Below, piece by piece: positions 1 to 11,100 of a DNA stretch of 64,000 nucleotides; position 1 is the first letter of the stretch; every line of letters starts with the position of its first letter. The translations under genes and the position numbers were made by a program. Under the pieces are notes generated by a model. It saw nothing but the letters and a program-made list of their open reading frames with translations. It was not told the DNA's origin and made no database searches. Origin of the DNA: Dastarcus helophoroides (taxonomy: Eukaryota > Arthropoda > Insecta > Coleoptera > Bothrideridae); NCBI GenBank assembly GCA_028583605.1, contig CM053335.1:13671053-13735052 (forward strand). The letters are read 5' to 3'.

Positions 1-770
1 CTCTTCCCATCTCTTCTCTTCTTTACTCTTTTCTTCTCTTTTCGTTTCTTCTCTACTTTTGCCTTTCCATCTCTTCTCTTTCCATCTCTTCTCTTCTTTA
101 CTGTTTTCTTCTCTTCGTTTCTTCTCTACTGTTGTCTTTCCCTCTCCTCTCTTTTCTTCCCATCTCTTTTCATTCCACGTTTTCTCTTCCCATTTCTTCT
201 TTTCTCTTCCAATCTTTTCTCTTTTCTTTCCATCTCTTCTCTCCCCATCTCTTCTCTTCTCTTCCCATCTCTTCTCTTCTCTTGTCTTTTCTTCTTACCT
301 CTTCTCTTCTCTTCTCATCTCTTCTCTTGCCATCTCTTCTCCTCTCTTCCCATCTCTTCTCTTCTCTTCCCATCTCTTCTCTTCTCTTGTCTTTTCTTCT
401 TACCTCTTCTCTTCTCTTCTCATCTCTTCTCTTCCCATCTCTTTTCTTTCCATCTCTTTTTATCCCACCTCTTCTCTTCCCATCTCTTCTCTCCGCTTCC
501 CATCTCTTCTCTTCCTATCTCTTCTCTTCTCTTCCCATCTCTTCCCTTCCCATCTCTTTTTACCTCTTCTCTTCCCATCTCTTCTCTTCTTTTCCTATCT
601 CTTCTCTTTTCTTTTCACCTCTTCTCTTTCCATCTCTTCTCTTTCTATCGCTTCTCTTTCCTTCTCTTCTCTTCCCATCTCTTCTCTTCTCTTCTGTCCC
701 CCCCCCTCTCTCTCTCTCTCTCCATCTTTCTCTCTCTCTCTCTTTTTCTTTCTCTTTTTCTTTTTAAATA
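1..770. repeat. CT-rich low-complexity tract
   Basis: An almost pure pyrimidine tract made of variants of CTCTTCCCATCTCTT, ending in poly-C, (CT)n and (T)n runs near 690-765. Two long open frames cross it, but they encode only S/L/F/P repeats, which is what a stop-poor pyrimidine strand gives in any frame, so it is not coding. Imperfect 12-18 bp units point to slippage. One strand is purine and the other pyrimidine, so triplex-type DNA is possible (inference). Confidence 0.9.
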
Positions 771-2118
771 TCTAATTGCTCGTTCGGTTTTTAGTATTGA
801 AAAAGAGTTTGAATTTTGAAAACTTTTAACAATTTTTTTTTTAGAAAATTAAACCAGATGACAACAACATTTTGATATTTTTGCTTTAAATTGTTGCAGA
901 AAAGAATTTTGAATGTTTAAAAAAATATTCTTCATCTCGAAGGAATTTAAGATTTTAAAGAATATTTTAAAATTTAGAAAAAGATCTAAATTGTTGAGGA
1001 TTAAAATTTTTGAAAGCTTAAAGTTAAAAAAATAATTTACCCAACTTTTAATTTTCAAAAATTAAAAAAAAGTAACGTTAGGAACAAATGAATGAACTAA
1101 AAAGCTATTAATCCAAGGAACCCGTCCCTATCATTGTGGAGGTCTAGCCAAATGAGGATACTGGTTTTACCTGTACTCTACTATTTTTTTAAATTATTTC
1201 TGCAAAGTTCGTATTATGAAGCAAAAACGGGCCTTAATTACCGGCTCTATCTAATTTATCGAAAGTAAAACCTGATAAATCCTCTAATGAACTGCATAAT
1301 TCAGGGAATCAACTGGAATAAACGGTTCCCCGATAGGATACGCTAAGGCTAAAGGGTGAAAATTATTACCACAAATTTCTCATTCTCCACCCTTGTTATA
1401 TTCGGAATCGATACCACAAGTTAACTAAGGACTCTCGGTGGAAAAGACCGCTTTAGAACTCTTCCAGCTTTAAGGAAATGTAGCGAAAGTTATCAAAATA
1501 TTCATGAGACCCATAGTTGGAGCGCATATTTTTTATTTTTCCGTTTGTGCCTGAGTGTTTATAAGAAATGTGAAAATACGTCGCCTTGGAATGGGGCGCC
1601 CACGCGGCAGAGTTTAATAAACTTCCAAAAGAGATAAGATTACAATTTTGATGTGGAAGTAGTTAGGAACACGATATAGGTCGTATTGATTAAAATTCGG
1701 TCATCTGGAGTTGATGGATGAAGGGTTAGATTAAATTTCTGTGGCATGTCCCGAAATAACTAAAATTTTGGAAGGTCGCTTTGAACATCGGGTGTTTGTA
1801 GAGACAACTTATTTGGTTGTAAATAGTCTCTGGTTGTAAAGCAAGTTTTTTGGTTAAAAAAATTGTTTGCCTTTTTAGTTTAAAATAACCTTTTTGCAAC
1901 TATAAATTATTGATGTATCGTTTAATTACTGTTATTACGTAGTTTGGGTACATTTGATTCAAAATAAAAATTGACACGTTAATGAGGGTTATCAGCGTTG
2001 CTACTTTACTCAATTAAATTCTGCTATAAGTTGTTTAGCTATTAACTTAATTAAAATTGCGTCGTGTTTACTACAAGCAATATATAACCTAAGAGTATTA
2101 ACAAGTTAAGTTTATTTG
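771..2118. other. Intergenic upstream region of the CRAL-TRIO gene
   Basis: No open frame of interest. 771-1080 is AT-rich. 1080-2118 is unique, higher-complexity sequence that probably includes the promoter of the gene starting at 2119. I see no tRNA or other RNA gene here. Confidence 0.5.
2091..2097 (+). promoter_or_regulatory. Candidate TATA box
   Basis: TATATAA lies 22 bp before the ATG at 2119. A TATA box normally sits 25-35 bp before the transcription start, which would put that start at about 2117-2127, where an initiator-like ACTCAATC occurs. If so, translation would begin at the next in-frame ATG (2140) rather than at 2119. It could also be a chance match in AT-rich DNA. Confidence 0.3.
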
Positions 2119-5100
2119 ATGACTCAATCGAGCTCCATTATGAAGAAATTGTGGCTCGTTTCCCAGCAAGAGAAAAATGAAATTTTCAAACATTTTAACC
2201 TCACTGAGAAAGACTATAATTCTATGTTATTAATTTTTAAAGAATGGATTGAAAAAAATTTAGATATTTTCGAGGATATTGGTAAGAGTTAATTAAAACT
2301 TGTTTTGTATACGATAAATTTCTTTCAGGTGATTGTCTTGACAATATATCTTTAGTATTTAGCAAAATGAACATCGAAAAGGCCAAAGAAACTGTCTATG
2401 ATCTTTTAAAGCTAAAATACAAGTTTTCGAATTTGTTTTTATATTTTAACCCAAGCACTGACTACTACAAAGAATCTAAGAAATATGGGTAAGTCCTAAT
2501 TTGTGCCTGCAAATTATGGATTTCGTGTGTCAAGGTGTCCAAAATTTTGGGTTATAAAACGTACTTTCATTTTATTCTATTTTTGCATGCTAACTTTAAC
2601 ACATTCTTTCACCCCTTTAGAGGTTAGGTTCAATCCAAACTACTTGTCTGCATTATATAAAGAACGTACGTTGGTGCGATTTAAACGGCGTCCGCTCTCT
2701 GCTGTTCGATTTAGAAAGATGCAAAAACAACGAAAAACAAAAACAGAATATGTCGATAAACCTTCAGGAATTTGTGCTGTGATTGCGTTGTTAGTTTACT
2801 TTTTTCCCAAAAATTGTGACTTTTAAACTCGTAATTTGCACGTTTAGGGGCTTACAACATTTTTTTTTAACTTTAAATTCGAGTTTTTTGTGATCAACAT
2901 TTCTGGTCAAGCATAGCTTGTGGTCGAAATTCGATTAATCTGTAAAAAACCAAATTTATTTATATGCAAATTCTTACCTTGACGATGTGGGAACAAGGAA
3001 TAGGAGTATGAAAATTAAGAGTTTTGTCGACAATTTAAGTTTTTTCAAATTTTCTATTGTTTTTTTAATCTAATTTTATTTTTCAAGATTTCGATCTTTT
3101 CTCGAAACTGCAACTATTTTTGAACATTGTGAATTTTCATTCTTAATCCCATTTTTTTAATTTCAGCATAAAAAGACAATTTTTAATTTCGACTTATTTT
3201 TTTAAATTGAGATACATTTAAATTTCGTTCATTTTGAAAACGTTGACTTCAAAAGTTGACCTTTTTCCAAAAAAATCCCCTCATTCATTTAGATTTTTTC
3301 TCGAATTGTTAATTTTTTTTAATTTCAATCACTAAAACCTTTTGAAAATTTCGTTTTTTTTTAAGTCAGCTGTTTTTGAAAATATCGACTTTTTTTACCA
3401 TTTTAAAATTTCCACATAATTCGAAATTCCCATTTTCAAAATTTCGACTTCTTCTCAAAATATTGCCTTTAACTAAAAATTTTGACTCTTTCATTTTAAA
3501 ATTTCTTTTTTTTCAGAATGTTGACATTTTTTTTAACTTTAGATCTTTGAAAACGTTAACTTTTTGAAGATGTCGACTTATTTTGAAAATTTTGACATTT
3601 TCCGAAATTTCGACTTTTTAGCAAATTTCGATTTTTGTAAAAATTAAGGTATTTTAATATTTTGATTATTTTGAATATGCTGACTACAAAATTTGACCTT
3701 TTTTACAAAAAAATTCACTCTTTCATTTGGATTTTTCCCGAATTGTTATTTTTTGAACCACTCAAACCTTTTGAAAATTTCGATGTTTTCAATGTCTGCT
3801 GTTTTTGAAGATTTCGACTTATTTTGAAAATTCTGACACTTTAAAATTTGTGCTTATTTCGAAATTTCTATTTTTCAAAATTTTGACTTTTTTCAAGCAT
3901 CTCTAAGCTTTGACTTTATCTGAAAATTTTAACTCTTTCATTTCAAAAGTCCTTTTCTTTTCAGAATATTGACATTTTTTTAACTTTAGTTCTTTGAAAA
4001 CGTTGACTTCTTAAAGATTTCGACTTATTTTGAAAATTTTTACATTTTGGGAAATTTCGACCTTTTAGGAATTTTCGATTTTTTAAAAAATTGAGGTATT
4101 TTTATATTTTGGTTATTTTGAAAATGTTGACTCTAAAATTTGATCTTTTTTACAAAAAAATTGACTCTTTTTCATTTGGACTTTTTCTTGAATTGTTATT
4201 TTTTTTCAACCACTAAAACCTTTTCAAAAATTCGATTTTTTCTAAATGTCTGCTGTTTTTGAAGATTTCGACTTATTTTGAAAATTCTGACACTTTAAAA
4301 TTTGCACTTATTTCGAAATTTCTATTTTTCAAAATTTTGACTTTTTTCAATCATCTACTAACCTTTGACTTTGTCTGAAAATTTTAACTCTTTCATTTCA
4401 AAAGTCCTTTTTTTCAGAATATTGACATTTTCTTACCTTTAGATCTTTGAAAACGTTGACTTTTTGAAAATTTCGACTTATTTTGAAAACGTTGACATTT
4501 TGGGAAATTTCGACCTTTTAGGAAATTTCGATTTTTTAAAAAATTGAGGTATTTTTATATTTTGATTATTTTAAAAATGTTGACTTCAAAATTTGACCTT
4601 TTTTGCAAAAAAATCGACTCTTTCATTTGTATTTTTCCTCGAATTGTTTTTTTTTTGAACCACGCAAATTTTTTGAAAATTGCGATTTTTTCAATGTCTG
4701 CTGTTTTTGAACATTTCGACTTACTTTGAAAATTCTGACATTTTAAAATTTCCACTTATTTCGAAATTTCCATTTTTCGAAATTTTGACTTTTTCTCTAA
4801 CCTTTGACTTAATCTGAAAATTTTAACTCTTTCATTTCAAAAGTACTATTTTTTCAGAAAGTTGACATTTTTTTTAAACTTTAGATCTTTGAAAACGTTG
4901 ACTTTTTGAAGATTACGACTTATTTTGAAAATTTTGACGTTTTGCGAAATTTCGACTTTTTAGGAAATTTTGCCTTTTTTAAAAATTGAGGTATTTTTAT
5001 ATTTTGATCATTTTGAAAATGTTGACTACGAAATTTGACCTTTTTTACAAAAAATTAACTCTTTCGTTTGGATTTTTACTCGAATTGTTATTTTTTGAAC

Positions 5101-8100
5101 CACTCAAACCTTTTGAAAATTTCGATTTTTTCAATGTCTGCCGTTTTTGAAGATTTCGACTTATTTTGAAAATTTTGACATTTTAAAATTTCCACTTATT
5201 TCGAAATTTCGATTTTTCGAAATTTTGACTTTTTCTCTAAACTTTGACTTTTTCTGAAAATTTTACCTCTTTCAGTTCAAAAAGTTCTATTTTTTCAGAA
5301 TGTTGACATTTTTTTAACTTTAGATCTTTGAAAACGTTGACTTTTTGAAGATTCCGACTTATTTTGAGAATTTTGACATTTTGGGAAATTTCGACTTTTT
5401 AGGAAATTTCGATTTTTTTTTAATTGAGGTATTTTTATATTTTGATTATTTTGAAAATGTTGACTACAACATTTGACCTTTTTTTACAAAAAATTAACTC
5501 TTTCGTTTGGATTTTTTCTCGAATTGTTATTTTATTTTTCAACCACTCAAACCTTTTAAAAATTTCGATATTTTCAATGTCTGCTGTTTTTGAAGATTTC
5601 GACTTAATTTGAAAATTCTGACACGTTAAAATTTCTACTTATTTCGAAATTTCCATTTTTCAAAATTTTGACTTTTCTCTGAAAATATTAACACTTTCAA
5701 AGTTTCTATTTTTCCAGAATTTTGACATTTTTTTAACTTTCGATCTTTGAAACTTTTTGAAAGTTTCAACTTTCTTAAAATTTCGACTTTTTTAACAATT
5801 TAGACTTTTTTGAAAATTTATACTTTTTTTGGAAATTTTGACTTTTTTAAATTGAAATATTTATAAATTTTAATTATTTTGAAAACGTTCACTTCACAAT
5901 TTGACCTTTTTTACAAAAAATTTGACTACTTATTTCAAAATTTCCATTTTTTCAAATTTTAGACTTTTTTCCAAGTTTTCATTTTATCTGAAAATGTTAA
6001 CTGTTTTATCCCAAAATTTCTACTTTTTCAAATTTTTGACATTTTTTTAACTCTTGATCTTTGAAGATTTGGATTTGGAGATTTTGACTTATTTTAAAAA
6101 TTTTGACACTTTAAAATTCCCACTGATTTCGAAATTTCCATTTTTCAAAACTTTGATTTTTACCCAAAATTTTGATTTTATATGAACGTTTTAACTCTTT
6201 TATTTCAAAATTTCCATTTTTTCACAATTTTTACGTCGTTTTGAAATTTTTGACTTCATTCAACATTCGACCTTTTAAAAGTATCGACTTTTTTGAAAAA
6301 TGCACCCTTTTTTTTGAAAATTTCAACTTTCGACAGTTTTAATTCTTTTGACTTTTTTGAAAATTGTAATTTTTCAAAATTTTGACGTTTTAAAAAATTG
6401 CCATTTGTTAAACTTCTACGTTATTGAAAGTTTTGATTGTTTTAAAAAATTCTATTCCTTTCAAACTTCTCTTCACATTTGCCAGTTTTTTTTTAAATTT
6501 CCACTTTTTTGAAAATTTCTACCTGTTTGAAGTTTTTGATTTTTTATGAAATGTCAATTTTCGTAAGATTTCAATTTTTTCCGCATCCTCGACTTTTTTT
6601 AAAGTAACATTTCAAAATTTCCGCTTTTTTTAAATTTTGGTTTTTTCTCAAAATTTTGATTTTTCAAATTTTGATTGTTTCAAAATTTGGTCTTTTTTCA
6701 AATCTTTCAATCTTGCAAAATTTACCATTTTTCAAAAATTTTAGTTTTTCTCCAAATTGTATTTATATTTTTTTTTAAATTTTGATTTTTGAAAAATTTT
6801 TCTCTTTCTCTAAAATTTATTTATTATTTTGTAAGTGTTGATTTGTTAAAAAATTTTTTTTTGAAAATTTGCCCTTTTTATTTTATATAATTTTTTTTAA
6901 AGATTTTAACTTTTTGAAAGTTTGGATGCAAAACTTTTTAAGAATTTCGTTTTCAAAAGTTCGTCTTCTGGAAATTTTGGTTTTTTTTTTGTGGAACTCG
7001 AATGCTTTGAAAATTTTAATTCTCGTTTCCAGAAGTCTATTCTTTTAAAAACGTTAAATTTTTTTGAAGTTTTGACTTTTTTTGAAAGTTACGCTTTTTA
7101 TTCAAATTTCGACTTTTTCTCTATATTTCGACTTTTTTTGGAATATTCGATTTTCGTTTGAAAATTTTACTTTTTTTTAAATTTGAACGTTTTTTAAAAT
7201 TTTGTCTTCGTTTCACCTTTTGTGGAATATCGACTATTTTTCAAAAATTTTACTTATTCCCAATTTTCGAATTTTAAATGTTTTACCTTGTTTGGATAAA
7301 ATTGTTTTCGATCGAAAGTGACATTTCAGAATTTCCCCTATTTTTAATGTTGGCTTTTCCTGAAAAAATTTCCGCTTTTTTAAATTTGGTTTTTTCTCTA
7401 AATTTTGACTTAAAATTTTGATCGTTTCAAAATACTTACTTTATTTTCGAAATGTTGACCAGATTGTTTTAGAAAAGCTACCAGCGACTTCATCCGCGCA
7501 AAAACTCTAAAAAGAATTTTTAAATTCGTTAAATGGGGGATCAATTTGTTTCCTATTAAAGTTTTAATATGTTCTTGGTTTTAATTAGTTGATTACTGTA
7601 AGATGGCGATGGGTGCTATTACCGATCAAACATACTTTCTTATTTGTAAAATTACATACATAGTTCGGATAAACATGACAAAACTAACTTAATTAGGTTG
7701 TATGCAAGCTCTCCTAGAGAGCAACCGCTTCGCTAGGTGGCAGTGTTTCAACTGTTGGTAGTTCAGCTACCTATGATTCACTATACACGCCTGGAGGGCT
7801 GCATGAATTTGTAGTCTAGGTTGCATTCTTCTTGCATACGACATTGTTGGCGATGGCCATAGTTTCTCTATGGACCAATAGGTGGTAGTACTAAAAAGTC
7901 ACTCGCTCGACGCCTGTGAATGTTTTAGTACTTACTTGTCGGAACATTTATTAGCATTCGAGTTGGATATACCAAACTGACGAGATCTAACAAGATCGAA
8001 ACCGGTATTTGGTTTCCAAACTTCGAATCTAATAAATGTTCAAACCTATTGGTCTCTGCATTATTATAGAATTAATTAGATTGCTTTAAAGAGTTCGTGT

Positions 8101-11100
8101 AGATTGCAGAATGATGTTTTGTTCAAATTCATCGTTTTTTTTTTTAGAGCTAAAAAGTACTTCACCTCTCATCAGCTACTCACAATATACAAAGCTCAAG
8201 TTAGGTCAACACTAGCATACTGTTCTCATGTTTGGACTTCAGCCCCAAAGCACACCTTAGCTCTTTTGGATTCAATTCAAAATAGAGCGATTCGGCTAAT
8301 TGATGATGAGAGTTTGGTCGATTCACTCAAAACACTAGACCCCAGGCGGATGGTTGGTGACTTGTCTCTTTTCTACAAGTACTATCATGGAACATGTTCG
8401 CAGGCAGGGGCGGCCTTAGCCATTGCGAGGCTCCGGGCGGGTAGATCTTTAAGAGGCCCTCGTCTTTATGGAATTAGTTTTAGCATAGACGTAGTCAGAA
8501 TAGGACAGGGTAGGGCGCTTGCCCCCCCCCCGCAGCTCGTGTGGTTAACGAAAATTTATATTGAACTGAGGAGACTTTCTCTACAAAATTTCCATTCGAC
8601 AAAAGTCGTCCGTTTTTAAGCTATTGATATTTTATCGAAATTTCGACTTCACGAAATTCGTCTTTTTTCATAAATTCTTTGGAAATTTCAAATATATTCC
8701 TAAAATTCGATTTATTTTATCAGAATCCAACTTAACTAAAAATTTCGAATTTTTATCTCAAAATTCATCGTTTTATTTTTCGAAATTCTATCATTTCTCA
8801 AAATTAGTTTTTTCCGGAAACTTTGACTTCTCTTTAAACTTTGATTTTCTGAACATTTCGACTTTTTTTTATCAAGATTTACCCTTTTGCTTAAAACTTG
8901 ATCGATTTTTTGATAACAATATTTATTTGGAAATTTTTATAATGACTTTTTTAGAAATTTTGTAAAAAGACAAACATTCTGAGAAAATTTCCCCTGGAAT
9001 GGGGAAATACAACTTGTTTCTCAAAATTTCGACGATTATTTCAATATTGGACATTTTCTGGCTCAGGGTAGGGCAGAACAGGGCGCATGTCTGCCTCTGA
9101 TTCGAGCGCTCAAGAAAAAAATCTAGAAATTAAATTTTTCTCAAAATTTGTCCTTTTACCAAAATTTCGACAAAATTTAACTCTCTCTGAAGAATTTCGA
9201 GTGTTTACTAAATTTTAACTTTTTTCTTAAAATTTCGATCTTTTTTTTTGTTTTTCAAGGGAAAAAATCGAAGTTTCCAAAAAAAACAAATTTAGAAAAA
9301 TCGAAACTTTGATATTTTTCTCAAAATCCGCCTTTTTTCGCAAATTTAAAATTATCCTGAAATCCCATCCTGTATGTTCCCGGAAAACTGAATATTTTTC
9401 CTGAAAATTCGTATCTTTCTTAAAATGTTTGACTTTTTTTTCAAGACTCGCTTTTTCCACAAACGGGCGGCTATTCTCAAAGTTGTACTTTTTCTTTGTT
9501 TGAATTTTTTCTGGAAAATTTCGATCTTTGATGCTTCATTTGGTAGTTTTTCTAGAAATGTTGACTGCTTTTCAGAGATTTTGTTTTTTTTAATTCCTTT
9601 ATTTTTATTAACATCAGGTTTTTCTGAAGATTTTGATCATTTGAAATTTGATTTTTCAGAACTTTTAACTAATTTCTTAAAATTTGCCTTTTTCCCGATA
9701 TTTTTATATCAAAATTCGATATTCGACTTTGCTGAAAATTTTGAATTTCTCTTAAAATTAGTTTAATTTTGTCTTTTAGAAATTTCGACTTTATTCTCAA
9801 AATTCCACTTTTTGGGCTCTTCTTTCGGAAATCATTTTTTCTATTAAAATTAGGCCACTTTTCTGAATATTGGTCTTTTCTTTAAATTTTGACTTTTTTA
9901 AATTTGACTAGAAATTTCATCTTCATATTTCGCCTTATTTTCGAAATATTGACTTTAATTTCAAAATGCCATTTTCTAGTTTCTGGAACATTCTGGACTT
10001 TTTGCTCGAAATTGGCTTTTCCTTTAAATTTCAGTTTTCCCGAAATACGTCTATTTTCTCCAATTTAGGTCGGCATATTATCAAAAATTAAAAATGTTGC
10101 GAAAAATATTTTTGGGTAATTTCGAGAAAAAGATTTCTTGCACATTCAATTTATTTATTGAAATTGAAATATTATGTCAAAATTAGAATAAAAAAGTAAA
10201 CATTTCGAGAAAAGCGTTTTTGGAAATTGCAAATTTTTTCACAACATTTGGTATTTGGAAATATTTTGGCATATTTAGAAATTTCGAGTTCTTCTGAAAG
10301 GTTGGGTTTTTATTCAATTTAAGTTTTCTAAAAAATCCTTTCCCAAAACAGGGTTTTTTCAAAAAAATTGGTCGCTTTGGAAATTACGACTTTATTCTAC
10401 ATTTTTCTCTCAAAGTTGAACTTTCATTTTTTTAATATTCGTTTTTTTCTGATTTTTTTTCAAATTTAAGTTTCCGAAAATTTCATGTTTCTCAAAAGTT
10501 GTCTTATTCTGGAAATTTTGACTCGTACTAGAAATAGGGATGTTTTATGCTTCTGAAAATTTCCGTTTACAGTGAAAAATTTTTCTTAAAGTTCCAACTT
10601 TTTTTGAAAATTACATCTTTTTTTTACAAAATTCCACCTTTAAAAAAATAATTTTTTCGAATTTTCAACAATTTTTGAGATCTTTCGAAAGGTTAGAATT
10701 TTATTTTAAACACGAATTTCTAAACATTCCAACTTTTTCCCAAAATTCGTTTTTTCTCGTCTCTTTCAAAATTTAAATTTCTCTTGAAAATGTTCACTTT
10801 TCTTTAAGAGATTTCAACCTTTTTTTCGACATTTCGACGGTATTTTTTAAAATCGTTATTTTTTGAAATCTTCGAAATTTGGATAATTTTTAAAGTTTTT
10901 CGAAAGGATCGGTTTTTATTTTAGATTCAATTTTCTGACTGTATTCGCAAAGTTCGACTATATTTCCAAATTTCTAAGTTAATCTGAAAATTCGATTACT
11001 CAGTTCATGTAGTTAAATGAAAATATACATATACTCGGAACGTTTTCCGGTTTTTTTTTATCAATTTTTCAAAATGGTTCTTGCCCCTCCCTGAACTAAA

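Noticed and set aside
59..775. Two overlapping open frames of over 200 codons rich in Ser, Leu, Phe and Pro
   Set aside because: They exist because a pyrimidine-only strand has no stop codons in several frames at once; sequence is a simple CT repeat.
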